64,000 bases of DNA from Chalara sp. BL73 (GCA_918026815.1 CAKJVC010000012.1:558001-622000); one strand, 5' to 3'. Positions 34,001 through 44,696 are shown, counted from the stretch's first letter. Notes: generated by a model not told the origin, from the letters alone. Translations and numbers: made by a program.

Positions 34001-34510
34001 AAACACTGCACTTACAGCTAGCCGAAAATATAGGATTTCTTAACTAAAGATCTGCGAAGTACTACAACTGTAAGTATAGTAAAACACTACACTTTAAAAA
34101 AAGAAATAAAGTTTATTTTGTCAGAAAAAACATTAAAACTAAAAAACTAAGCAATAAACTGGATTACAAAAAGCTGGAACTATTTAAAATCAAACGAGTT
34201 GCAAAACTAAATGCATTCGAACTTTACTTTTTTAGAACTATAAACATACACTTAGTATTTTTCGCTTTACTTTTTAAACTAGTACTAGAAAAAGCACCGC
34301 TAGCTCTACATACGGAAATTGAACTAATTAACTCAAAAGCTGAATACGAAGTCGAAAAAATTTTAAACTGCAAGTATATTAAAAAAAAACCAAAGTATTT
34401 GATTAAGTAGATTAATTACTCAGATTCGGAAAACATATAAAAACCAAAAAAAAACTTTAACTGCTTTGAAATGCTTAAAGAGTTTTACCGTCAATATTTA
34501 AAAGCTCTAA
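31080..34510 (+). pseudogene. pol of the chromovirus: protease, RT, RNase H, integrase, chromodomain (degenerate)
   Basis: Domains are listed under the element. In protease the Asp of DSGAT-type motifs reads Asn (INFGTT). In RT both the first catalytic Asp (QLNLRNAY, usual LDLR.AY) and one Asp of the YxDD box (YLND) read Asn. The chromodomain at the integrase C-terminus (34330-34500), which in this clade targets integration to marked chromatin, ends SDSEN with its Trp lost. At least fifteen in-frame stops are present. Confidence 0.8.
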
Positions 34511-34519
34511 ATAAAAAGC

Positions 34520-35130
34520 CTAAAAGACGCTTCTAAAAGAAAAAAAGTCAAAATCTGCAAAAAAAATGCTCGGCAGGACTTCAGGTGTGCAAAATGCGTT
34601 GTGCACATTTTTCAAAAAATTTTCGGGCTTGGCTTGTGTAGCTTTTTGAGCTAACTGCTTTTTTTTTTTTAAAGCATCGAGCTCGTCTAAAGACGCAAGT
34701 TTACGTTGCAACATTTTTTTTTTACGAGCGCGAAAAATTTTTTTCTGCGTACGGATCCGTTTGATTCGTGCAGAAATCTTTGCGGCAGCCTCGGCGAGTG
34801 CTTCGGCTTTTTTTTCGGCTTTAGCTTCGTTTTTTTCTAATTTCTTTTTTGCTTTGTTCAAAAACTTCCAGTTTTTAAAAGCAGAACTACTAGCATTACA
34901 ACCAGAAAAACCACGACGCACATACTTAGTACAACGAGTTGACTTTTCTGCTTTTATGCATTTTATAGAATGTCGATTCCGGGCATGTTTTTTTTCGCAA
35001 GCAGTACACGGAATTATTTTTTCGCCAGTCAGAATTATTTGTTTTTTCAAATTTTTTTTTTTAATGTTTTTTCGTGATACTTTAGAATTAAAGCAATCGG
35101 CTGTACGCTTAGTTGTTATAATAAAAGAGA
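34520..35130 (-). CDS. Antisense Cys-rich / coiled-coil frame inside the retroelement
   Basis: Between the chromodomain and the 3' LTR, the minus strand has an uninterrupted frame of at least 176 codons (to 35050), open to about 35130, although every plus-strand frame of the element is riddled with stops. It encodes a Cys/His-rich head (IIPCTACEKKHARNRHSIKC, then TRCTKYVRRGFSGC) like a Zn2Cys6-type cluster, followed by a long charged helix (KKLEKNEAKAEKKAEALAEA...ARKKKMLQRKLASLDELDAL). The reading resembles a fungal family with the same Cys-head/coiled-coil plan that I recall near retroelements; that is from memory. No ATG is visible (an ATA is in a plausible place), so it may be decayed too. 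Confidence 0.5.
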
Positions 35131-35195
35131 AAAGTGGCTATACGGCTTTTTACGATATTTCTTTAGCATACTTAAGCATGTAGACACGCTAGTTT

Positions 35196-35208
35196 AAGAA
35201 AAGAATAG
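35196..35208 (+). promoter_or_regulatory. Polypurine tract of the chromovirus
   Basis: aagaaaagaatag directly abuts the 3' LTR, the position and composition of the primer for plus-strand DNA synthesis. Confidence 0.7.
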
Positions 35209-35558
35209 TATTACGCGCATCGCTAACAGGCTTATGCTTTAAAGGCTTAAAGCTCGGTAAACTTGGTTTACACAAAGAACCCTTGAAGTAGAATCACGTG
35301 ATAGATTATAAATCATGCTATGATTTACGATCTATAGATTATAGCGCTTGCAATAATTCAACACACGAAGGAATCTATATAAGTAGATAGCTTTTCTTTA
35401 AATAGGAGCTTCGTGCTCAACTTAATATAGTATTTTAACACTATATTGTTATCGGGATTTTACTCCTTATATGTGATATACTTACTTCTTCCCAGACCAA
35501 CAACCCTCGGACCAAGATCTTCTATCTATATCAGTTGTAGGCTAATAGGACCGTAACA
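35209..35558 (+). repeat. 3' LTR (350 bp)
   Basis: Starts TATTACGCGC (the TG end changed to TA) and ends CCGTAACA. Same length as the 5' LTR. Its first half is more mutated than the 5' LTR's (for example ctttaaaggctt against ccttaggggcct), whereas its last half is less mutated (accctcggaccaag against actctcggattaag). Confidence 0.9.
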
Positions 35559-35563
35559 TAATT
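35559..35563 (+). repeat. Target-site duplication, right copy (TAATT)
   Basis: Identical to 29038-29042. Confidence 0.85.
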
Positions 35564-37737
35564 CTTTTTTTAAAAACGAATAAACGAAGCTTTATAATAA
35601 TACTATTTTCGGCTCGAAATTAATTCGGTATTTTATTAAATAATATTTTAGTAAAATATTTACAAAAACATTATTAAATATATTAGTATAATTTGTATAT
35701 TTAAAAAAAAGCAATATTAAACTTTTTTTTATTCGCTGTAAAACTAAACAATAAATTATTTAATTTTTGCTAGTTTTACAAAAATTTTTAATATTAAACA
35801 TTTTAATTTAAAACGTTTCGAAAAAGTATTATTAGCTTTTTGTAAAAAAACGTATAATTAAATCGATTTATTTTAGCTAAAAATACTTTAATATAAAAAA
35901 AACGTTTAGTATATTAAAATTGTATACTACAAAGTTGTATCGGTAAAGTTTCGTAGTATTTTCGAAATTAGTAATTGCTAGCTTAATATTGTTAATTTCG
36001 TAAATAATAATTTTTTTTTTTTTACTATAACTAGTTAAAACTAAATGTTTTTTAATTTTTAATTATACTGTATAACTAAAAACTGTTTTATACAGTTTTG
36101 CTTTATATTGCTGTCGATAAACGCTTGTATTTTTTTCGTTTTTTTTCGGCATTAAATATTTGTATCGAAATAACTATTCGTTTTTTTTTTGCGTTTTTGC
36201 TTGTTTTTTTTAATAAAAAAAATATTAAAAACGAGCTTTTTTGTTTTTTTGTTTAAATTTTAAACAATTAATAAAAATATAACTTTTTTTTTTGCAATTG
36301 TAGTATTTTATATTAAAGTATTTAAAAAATAAATAACTTTTTTTATTATATCGATAATATCGAATAATACTACGTTTACTTTTTGTGTCGATACTAATAA
36401 AAATGCGATTCGTTTTACTTAAAATGCTTTTTGTGTTTTTTTAAATATTTTTTGCTGCAAAACGTTAAGCCGACGTTTTTAATTCGGCTATAAACGCAAA
36501 AGCATCGACGCTTTTTTGCGAGTTTTTTGTAGCTTTTTTATTTAAGCTACTAAAGTTGCTAATAATTTTTTTTGCGCTTTTTATTTTTCGAGCTAAAAAT
36601 ATTAGCGTTTTCCGGCTTTTAAAAATTTTTTTATAGCGCAATATGCTTGTTTTTAAGTTATTTTTAAACTTTTCGAATAACGTACATTAACAATACGTAT
36701 TATTTACGATTTCTAGCTTTTTTTTAAACGTTTTTAAATATATTGCAAAAGTTTTTACCGACTAGTTTTTTCGCTGTTTAGCGTTTTTTAGTTTACTAAC
36801 CGCGTTTAGTTTTCGATTGTTTTTATTTGTAAACAATTATAAAAAAAAGCTATAAACTTTTTTTATATAGTATTGCTAATTTTTATTTTCGATTTATAGT
36901 TGTTTTATTTTCGTTTTGTTATTATATCGAAAACGAAAATACAATAGTTTATTTTTCGCGTATTATTAAAAAAGTAGTAATTTTTGTTTGTTTTAAAACA
37001 GCGTTTTGCAACTAATACAAAAAACTGCATTTTTAATAAAGTTTTTTTTTTAAAATTAAATAAATTTTTAAATTTTAGTACCGGTTGCTAAAAAAATAAC
37101 TAGCGTTTAAACTTTTTTTTAAATTTTGTTTTATTCGAAAATGTTTTACCGGTATACCGGCGGCGTTTCGTTTTAGTTTTTTTTTCGGCTAGTTTTTAGC
37201 TTTTTTCGAAGTTATTTAAACTACGTAATTGTTTTTTTAAAAAAAAAATTTGTTTTTTGACTTTTTTAAGTTTTTTAGTAGCGTTGCTTACTTTCGTAAG
37301 TTTTTGCTTTTTGCGTTGTTTTGTTTAACGTATTTTTTTTTAAAGCTTTGCTACAATAAATAGTTTGCAAACTAATATATTTTGTATATTTATAACAACG
37401 TCGTTTTTTTACTGTTTTTAAAACGTTTCGTTTTCGATTTTTTTCGAATGTTAATTTTTTTCTGATTTTTTGCGTACACAAATTGTACTAAATAAGTCAA
37501 AACTTAAGTTTTTTGTAAAAAACCGAATAGTAAGTCGACAAGCTGTAAAAACAAATTCAGTTGCTTTTTTTTTTTTTTTCGACACTATAACGTTTTAAAT
37601 GCGATACTTTTTTAACTCGTGCCGAATTACACTTCGTGAAAAAGATTAAAATGTAAAGTACTAGAGTAAAGTAGCACAAGTTAACTGCAATTGATACAAA
37701 AACTAATTTCTACCTTTTTTACTACGTCCCGAGTTTT

Positions 37738-37905
37738 TTACTTATACCCTCCGAACCCCTGGCGACTCCCTACGTGCCCATACATGCCAAGCCTCAGTGT
37801 CTTTACCGAGCCCCTCTCAGTGCCCCTTAGCACGTGACATCCTGGCGCCTGACATACCGCGAAGCGCCGCCCAGCTGAGTGCGCTAGCCTTAACCCGGAA
37901 TGAAG
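37738..37905. other. Short GC-rich island between two AT-rich blocks
   Basis: About 170 bp of ordinary GC-rich sequence (rich in CA/TG, unlike both sides). It separates the retroelement block from the RIP-mutated HET paralogue. No gene seen. Confidence 0.6.
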
Positions 37906-37990
37906 TTTTTACTTTTCGCATTTATTTAACTCGACGGCTTAATTACTGCCGAGAATTTTTCTTTTTACGATTTTCGAACTTAGTCGAATA

Positions 37991-40900
37991 ATGCATTTGC
38001 TACAATACAATAACGATAGCGATTTTACTTTAACCGAGTTTTTTGAAAGCGATATACTTAATAAGTATGTTATACTTTCGCATAAATAAAGCGAAAAAAA
38101 AGTTACTTTCAAGAATTTAACAAACGGCACGAACAAAAGCAAGACTAGCTACAGTAAAATAAAGTTCTGCGAAAAGCAAACGAAGCGTAATAGCTTGCAA
38201 TACTTTTAAATAAACATTTGCTGTATCGATAAATTTAATACTGTCGAGCTTTAAAAAACTATTAATTCGATGTTTCGCTAGTACCGAAATGCGACTAAGT
38301 GCTATATTTATTTGTTAAATGTTTCGCAATTTCGAACCGATTCGGCTAATAAGTTTAACGAAAACTAAGTATTAATATTTCGGAAAAGTATATAGTTTAA
38401 ACGAAGCTAGACTCTGCAAAAGCTTATTGCGCCGGCATTAGTCGACTTCTTTTTAAAAAAAGAAAAGTTATTAAGCACTAAAGTTTTTTTAAAACAAAAC
38501 ATTTGCGAAATAACAAGTATTTTAGCTAAAGTTTTTCGAAAGTGCTTTTTGTCTGATTTCAACGTTGCTAAACGAATGTTATAAGCAGCAAGTCGTAAAA
38601 CTTTTCGCCAGGAAAACAAAGCATACTCGCTATTAAGTATTTTTGACGTTAATATGCCGCTTATTTACAGCGAAGAAAAAGATAAAGCGATAAAACGACT
38701 TTTAAAAAAGATTGACAAAGCTTTAAAAAGTATATCTGTTTTTTTTGTCGTGAAACAAGGAAGCTGCTGACTAAATCAGGGCACAAGCACGAAGACTTTT
38801 TAGTCACTTTCAGCCTTTTTAGTGTTTTCGACGTCGAACACTTCGTGGCAAAAAAAAAAAAAATCGTAGAAATATATAAAGCACTCAGTAGTAATAAATC
38901 TTGCCGGCTAGTAATTCTTTACGGTTTTAGCGGAATCGGCAAAACATAGCTTAGTATTGTATATGCGAAGCAGCACAAAAACAGTTATTTAGCAATATTC
39001 TAGCTAAATATTAAAAACGAAAATTCTTTAAAGCAAAGCTTTGTTAAAATTGCTAAACAAATATTACAAAAGCATTTTTCGGCTTTTCGACTTAACAACG
39101 TAAATACAAATGAAAACTTCGACGAAGTAATAAATATTACTAAAGCGTAGTTGAGTCTGCTTAACAATACACAATAGCTAATAATTTATAACAACTACAA
39201 CAATCTTAAATTGCTTAGTAAAACGAATTTCGCAGCTGTAAATATCCGGAAATATTTCTTCGAATTATATTAAAAGTCAATTATTATTACAACGCGATTA
39301 TTACAACTTAGAATTAATTAATCGATTTCGATTCGCAAGCTTAAAAATGTATATAATAGTATTAAGATTTTATTAAACGTTTCGAAACAAAAAAAACTAA
39401 AAAGTAATAAAAACTTTATAAAGTTTTATAATATAAGTTTAATATTATTTAGTAGATTTAAATGCTATTATACTTGCTAAAGAATTAAACAGACTGTTTT
39501 TTGCATTAGCAACTGCCGAAGTATATTTCGATTAAGTAGCAGTAAGTTTTGCGAACTATTTACGTTTGTATAAACAGTCGTAAGTGCAACTTTAAAAATC
39601 GAGTCCGGAATTAAATTCGTACAACGACCGAACACTTTATACTATATAGCAAATATCATTCGATTATGTTAAACAGCAAAATGACTTTTCAGCTAAGTTT
39701 TTTTGCTTTTAAGCGTACTTCGATAGTTAGAACTTTTAGCTAAAGCTTTTTCGGCATAATAACTTTGAAAATTTTAACTAAGTCCAAAAACTAACTAAAA
39801 ATAAAATAAGCTTTTATTAAGCAGTGCGCGTACTAAGTAATTACGAGTTTGTAAACGTAAACACTTTTTTACAAAAAGTAAACGAGTTACGAAAATATAG
39901 TATTTATAAATACATTTACTTGTAAATAATCTATGTTTTTAATCGTGAATAAAATTACGATTTAGCTAAACTAGCTTTGAAGCTTGTAAAAGCACATGTT
40001 TTTCGAATAGAGAATATTTAGCTATAGTTAATACAGCGTCGGCTTTTTCAACATACAGAAAAATGTTTATATATAGTTTTAAACAGCTTAGTTCCGAACG
40101 ATAATATCGTATAAAAATGCTATAAATTGAGTCTTTTTTACGCTTATCAAAGCAAGCTGGTTAAAGCCGAGCAAATGTACCAGCAAGCGCTGCAAGGCTA
40201 TAAAAAGGCATAAAGTCCGAATCACGCGTCGATGCTCGACACAGTCAACAACCTGGCAGCCTTTTACGCCGACCAGAATAAGCTGGCCGAGGCCGAGCAA
40301 ATGTACCAGCGGGCGCTACAAGGCTATAAAAAAACATAAAGTCCGGATCACACGCTAACGCTTTTTACGGTTAATAACCTGGGGATTTTTTACGCCGACC
40401 AAAGCAAGCTAGTCAAGGCCGAGCAGATTTACCAGAAAGCGCTACAAAGCTATAAAAAAGCATACGGTCCGGACCACATATTAAGATTTAACACAGTCAA
40501 TAACCTGAAGAACCTTTACAAGAATCAAAGCAAGCTAGTCAAGGCCGAGCAAATGTACCAGCAGGCGCTACAAGGCTATAAAAAGGCATGCGGTCCGGAT
40601 CACACGTCGACACTCGATATAGTTAATAACCTAAAGGTCCTCTACGCCGTCCAAGGCAAGCTGATCGTGGCCGAGCAAATGTGCCAGTAGGTGCTACAAG
40701 GTAAAAAGAAGGTATAAAGTCCGGATCACACGTCGACACTCGACACAGTTAATAACCTAGCGATCCTCTACGCCAATCATAGCAAGCTGGTCGAGGCCGA
40801 GCAGATGTACCAGCGGGCGCTACAAGGCTATAAAAAGGCATGCGGTCCGGATCACACGTCGACACTCGACACAGTCAGTAACCTGGCAGCCTTTTACAAG

Positions 40901-41314
40901 GACCAAAGCAAGCTGGTCGAGGCCGAGCAGATGTGCCAGCGGGTACTACAAGGTAGGGAGAAGGCATAGGGTCCGGATCACACGTCGACGCTCGACACAG
41001 TCAATAAACTGGGGTTCCTCTACGCCATCCAAGGCAAGCTGGTCGAGGCCGAGCAGATGTACCAGCGGGCGCTGCAAAGCTACGAAAAGGCGATCAATCC
41101 AGATAATATCACTACTTACATCCCAGCGCTAAACACGATCTTGAACCTTGGCATTCTCTTCGAACGTCAAGCTGATCTAGCGAAGGCCAGGATTATGTTT
41201 TCAAAGGCGTTACGTGGGTATAAGCAAGTCTTCGGACCTGATCATGCTAAGTCCGAGACTTTGCGGGACAAATTATGTGCTTTGGATGCCGTTGTTGAGA
41301 AGAAGGCCCCGTAG
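37991..41314 (+). pseudogene. RIP-destroyed HET / NB-ARC / TPR protein (fungal NLR-like)
   Basis: Reading from an ATG at 37991 follows the architecture of the gene at 46092, interrupted by many stops. The HET domain gives fragments such as YVILSH, TLQKLIAP, ICEITSI and ENKAYSLLSIFDVNMPLIYS (about 38600-38660). The NB-ARC region has a damaged P-loop near 38930-38950, then KQHKNSYLAIF. The winged region has LNSYNDRTLY and YSIYKYIYL. A tetratricopeptide array follows at 40130-41290. The 3' end (41057-41314) is an open frame with intact TPR sequence (LNTILNLGILFERQADLAKA). Mutations are G-to-A/C-to-T, and CA is nearly absent in the first 2 kb. Intact relatives in fungi act in self/non-self recognition and cell death; this copy is dead. 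Confidence 0.85.
40130..41095 (+). repeat. Tandem 126-bp repeats encoding 42-residue TPR units
   Basis: The phrase GAG-CA(A/G)-ATG-TACCAG recurs at 40169, 40295, 40421, 40547, 40673, 40799, 40925 and 41051, exactly 126 bp apart each time. A diverged ninth unit follows at about 41189. Each unit encodes the consensus KLxxAEQMYQRALQGYKKA, PDHTSTLDTVNNL and LYA. The first units carry TAA/TAG; the later ones are close to clean. Confidence 0.9.
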
Positions 41315-42492
41315 AAATAGAAGAGCGTGCGGACGACCTGCCCATAGGATCGACGCATCCTGGTGTCAAAAAGCCTCCCTCAACATCAAAACGGCACAAG
41401 CTGTTATGGCTCTATAGCGAACATCTTATGTATAATAGTTCTTTATGTTTATACAAAAAAAAATTCTAGTCATTCAACTTGCCTTTGAGTGCATATATCC
41501 AGATGTTGTGGAGGAGCTGACTTGTATGCTTGGCGATGATTACGTAAGTGAAATTCGTCACCTGGTGTGGTAATCATGTGCCCTGCGTGGCTGAGGTACC
41601 GACCCGGGTGGCGATTTAGCATGAATTTAGATGTCACAGCAGCCACGAGGCTGATAATAATTCCCAATGAAATGATAATGCTTCAAAGGGTAGATAGTAT
41701 TGTTCTATAAGTTTCAAGAGTAAAATTTCTTCGATAGTAAAGCTGTGGAGCAAGAACTGCATTACGTTGTTAAAATAGACTGCCTGCAGATGCAGCGTAA
41801 AGTCGACGATACAAGCGTATTTTTCTAATAAGTTAAGTTTCAAGTGATTACAAGTGACCACGGATTACGAATTGCATAAAATTTTCAGAACCCTCGATGT
41901 GTGCATAGAGTTTCAGTTGCTTCGAGTCAAAGTACTTATGATTTTTATCGGCACGGTGGGTTTCTCGCTACATAGGGACGGACGTTAAATAAAGCTTACT
42001 TGATGAAACAATAATAAGGCTGTTTGTTGGCTACTAAGGCAACGAACAAACAGAATTTGAACTACGGCTCTGCGGCTCAGTTGAATAGTATTTTATTCCC
42101 CTTGTGGCAAATAATTTTGGGTTTTGGGGGCGGGTGGGGGCAATGCTCTGATTGAAAGTTTCCCTTAAATCACAAATGTTGTTGGATGAAGGATCATACT
42201 CTGTAGTATGAATCAGATTATGGTAAAATGTCTACTTGCTACCTTAACCAAGACGAGTTTACTAATCATGTAAGAATAAACAAATGAAATGATCCGTTAC
42301 TACCTTACGCCTGAGAGTGAGTGAATGTGCAACTTGCACTTACCGGGAGCCCCTCGTTAGGCAGGAGGGGGGTCGGGGCAGTCGGGGCAGTGGGTGTGGC
42401 CACATTTTACGCACCCCTCAAGTACGATGGTTGTGTTCCCACCTTGCTCGCAATTGCAACTAGTCCACATGTAGTATGCGGGACCGCCTTAC
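41315..42492. other. Intergenic region
   Basis: No gene recognised. Contains a GC-rich patch at 42340-42420 with a short direct repeat (ggggcagtcggggcagtg). Confidence 0.4.
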
Positions 42493-43224
42493 TCACTGTG
42501 AAAATGCATGGCCTCTGAAGAAACCATTCTTTACATCTGGTTCACCCAAGTATCTGGGAACAGCATGGATGCTTGGGAAAAATTGTTCTTGTTGATCTTG
42601 CGCGTGTGTACGGTCATTCGTGGAAGAGAATGCAATATTATTTTCTGGAGGAACATGGTTTTGCACTCCATGCGAGGACATGTTTTGCATATTTTGTGTG
42701 ACCTGTTGATCAACAATTGAGTAGCTTCCCTCAAGACGATTCTGCACCTGTTGAACTCGTACTTGCAAGCTTCGAGTTGCCTCTGCTCTTGTAAGTGCTT
42801 GCGCATCAGCCACCACCCGAGAAATCAGCGGCTGCTTGAGCTTGCACATTATCATTTTGTGTTTCGCGAGTACCTGTGGTATAGGTGTGCCTTGATCTGC
42901 TCTTGAGTTGTCCGCACCACTTCCTGTAGATTGCACATCATTTGCCGTTCCCCGTCTTGTCCTAGATGACAGAATCTCTGGGACGAAGTATTGAAATGGT
43001 CGATGGCTGGCATCAGCTGCTGGTTGGCTTGATGGAGTAGGGATATCTCTGGCTGAGTTTTGAGATATGCAACTATCGCAAAAGTTGTCAGATCTATAGT
43101 ACTCATTCAGCTTATGTCTGCATAGCGCTGGGTCAGTATTCTGATTTCGACATGCATCACATTTAACAACATCCTTACCCTTGTGACCGCAGGCCTTGTA
43201 GAAGGTTTCTTGGAATTGACACAT
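42493..43224 (-). CDS. Fungal protein with N-terminal Cys-rich domain (about 243 aa)
   Basis: I start the gene at the ATG at 43224 (MCQFQETFYKACGHKG) because this Cys-rich opening is a typical N-terminus of a fungal family. The same frame runs on to an ATG at 43407. The first ~60 residues carry C-x9-CGH...KCDAC...LCRHK...FCDSC, a likely zinc-binding pattern. The rest is low-complexity, Gln/Asn/Ser-rich, with a helical central part (AQALTRAEATRSLQVRVQQV). There is no signal peptide or membrane segment. The frame is open. The function is not known to me, and I see no relation to the HET genes on either side. Confidence 0.6.
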   Translation of the reverse strand: MCQFQETFYKACGHKGKDVVKCDACRNQNTDPALCRHKLNEYYRSDNFCDSCISQNSARDIPTPSSQPAADASHRPFQYFVPEILSSRTRRGTANDVQSTGSGADNSRADQGTPIPQVLAKHKMIMCKLKQPLISRVVADAQALTRAEATRSLQVRVQQVQNRLEGSYSIVDQQVTQNMQNMSSHGVQNHVPPENNIAFSSTNDRTHAQDQQEQFFPSIHAVPRYLGEPDVKNGFFRGHAFSQ

Positions 43225-43776
43225 GACTGCTAGTTTGAGGTTGGCTTTCCGAATTGTGAAGGCGTTTTCTGACAGTTCGTGCAAATTCGAGGAGCATCCA
43301 GTGGTTTGGGGCATGTTTTGTGGAATGGAGATGAAGGTCGAAAATGTTTGATGGTCTTGAAAATATATATTGATGAGAGAACCTGTTCTTACAGCCGTGA
43401 TATCCATTTGTATGTATCATGTTCTGTAACATTTCTTTTTTTTTGTTCTGAGGTGAACTAACCGATCAAGAACCTCAAAGATCAATAACTCTATTCTGTC
43501 AACGTTGCTGAGACACGAAAGGACCACCACAGCAAAATCAGAGGGCAAAACTCTAAACAACCTGCCAATAAAGCCTCGAGATCCTTAACTAAAACAGCTC
43601 TAATAGAGGCAGCGCACATACGCAAACTGTATAATATACGTAGTAGTATTGTGCTCTACTACAGCGTTGAACACTCGTTGCCCTGCATCAAATTAGGCTG
43701 CGAGAGATTCACTAATCCTCTTATTCTATGCAATCAATGTCGTCGCACAGTTCGGTATACTTGCTTCTCCAAGCTG
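43225..43776. other. Intergenic region
   Basis: On the plus strand, 43660-43790 shows a short Cys-containing stretch (CIKLGCERFT, LCNQCRRTVRYTC) that might be a piece of a zinc-finger gene, but no open gene can be built. Confidence 0.35.
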
Positions 43777-44696
43777 TTACATTGTGCTTTTGACCAATGC
43801 AATGACTTTGTCTGCAAATAGCTCAGTGTCGGCGGGAAACCTGGCGCTTACGTAGTTATAGTTCGCGTCCTCGACTACAAACCTGGGGACGTGGTTACTC
43901 TTGTGCAGAGAAAAAATTTAACAAATGCTTACGGGCTCATTCCGAGACTATTTTTATACTGTTTCTCTGGTTCCGCAAGGTTTTTCCGCACTGATACCTC
44001 GACATCATCACTGCCCGCTCCATAAGTCTTATAGTAGTCCCCGAGGAATAATCTGGTACCCCAGTAAGCCACTTGTTCAAATCGTGCTGGTAAAGCCGTT
44101 GTATTGCATTCGTATATTACACTCTTCCCATCAGAGCGTTTAGTTTCTGACAATACCATAACTCCATGACACACCGCCGCGACAGTCTTCGCGCTTGGCT
44201 TCTTGGCAGCTGAGAAGTAATTTGCGAGATGCTTATGGATCTGTACTGAGTCGATTATCTGACGTACTCCTTTATCATGTCCACCTGGAAGCAAAACTAG
44301 ATTATAAGCGTCGAGGCTGAAGTTCGGGGACGACCAGGACAGAGGGTTTTGAAACTCGGGCGTAGTAGACATTTTTTGATATGCTTCCACTACCTTCTTC
44401 GTAGCGCCCTATATCTTTTATTAGAATAGATAACTCAGATGTCGTATAGTTATCATCTAGCATACCAGAAACGTCTGGGTGAGGCCCTCGAGCATCTTGC
44501 TATCGCATCTCGGGACCTTGCCATTCTCAGTAGCGAAAGATATTTCGAATCCTGCCTGTTTGAAGGCTGTATACGGAACTGTTGTCTCTACTCCATCGCT
44601 CAGCAAAAGAAGTCAGGCTAGACAAGTGGCTGTTTTGTTACCTGTTGGGTCGTGGCCATAATCAGCCATCGGTATTAACACCTTCGGAATAGTCAT
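43777..44696 (-). CDS. DJ-1/PfpI superfamily protein, Hsp31-like (four exons, 252 aa)
   Basis: Exons 44696-44642, 44587-44466, 44408-43933 and 43882-43777 sum to 759 nt; all three junctions (introns 54, 57 and 50 bp) keep the frame. The protein opens MTIPKVLIPMADYGHDPTE, with the conserved Glu (residue 19) that supports the nucleophile in this fold. It continues with LPGGHDKGVRQ (100-109) and the nucleophile elbow AAVCHGV with Cys139-His140. The segment RFEQVAYWGTRLFLGDYYKTYG is typical of the larger fungal members. Such proteins act on methylglyoxal or on damaged proteins, or serve in stress response; the exact reaction here is not certain. The gene is intact even though both neighbours are decaying families. 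Confidence 0.85.

Larger units (their letters stand above)
29043..35558 (+). mobile_element. Chromovirus-type Ty3/gypsy LTR retrotransposon, RIP-degraded (6,516 bp)
   Basis: Bounded by 350-bp LTRs and a TAATT duplication. Internal order on the plus strand: gag with a zinc knuckle (CFECRLLKHIASFYC, ~30240), protease (INFGTTKNFV, ~31140), RT (CVDYRKLNDITVKN ~31880; IFTQLNLRNAYYSM ~31970; CYLNDILIYS ~32170), RNase H (KTDALNYALKA ~32620; YYSRKFTLAKLNY ~32690), integrase (CDTCIRNKA ~33370; AQFAYNSAINETTK ~33855) and a C-terminal chromodomain (AEYEVEKILNCKYI ~34345). Catalytic Asp codons of PR and RT read Asn, and Trp codons read TAG throughout: G-to-A changes typical of RIP. It cannot encode active enzymes. 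No restored sequence is given here. Confidence 0.9.
26445..37737 (-). mobile_element. Old RIP-saturated Ty3/gypsy element (minus strand), interrupted by a younger insertion
   Basis: The DNA is extremely AT-rich and depleted in CA/TG but keeps CG, the pattern of CpA-to-TpA RIP. On the minus strand of 28390-29040, reverse transcriptase can still be traced: LNK.TIKNK..LL-like residues, then FEYLVFF, IGFVDVICVVYFNNI (the YxDD box with both Asp lost), YKLYTNFFKY and KFLSFII. Stops fill every frame. The RT is cut by the plus-strand element at 29043-35558; the remaining 5' part should lie at 35559-37737, where only tracts of A/T are readable. The outer ends of this element were not determined: the limits given are those of the AT-rich block. 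Confidence 0.7.

Noticed and set aside
40169..41100. Regular 126-bp repeats as a possible CRISPR or satellite array
   Set aside because: The period encodes a 42-residue TPR unit in frame throughout; there are no spacers.
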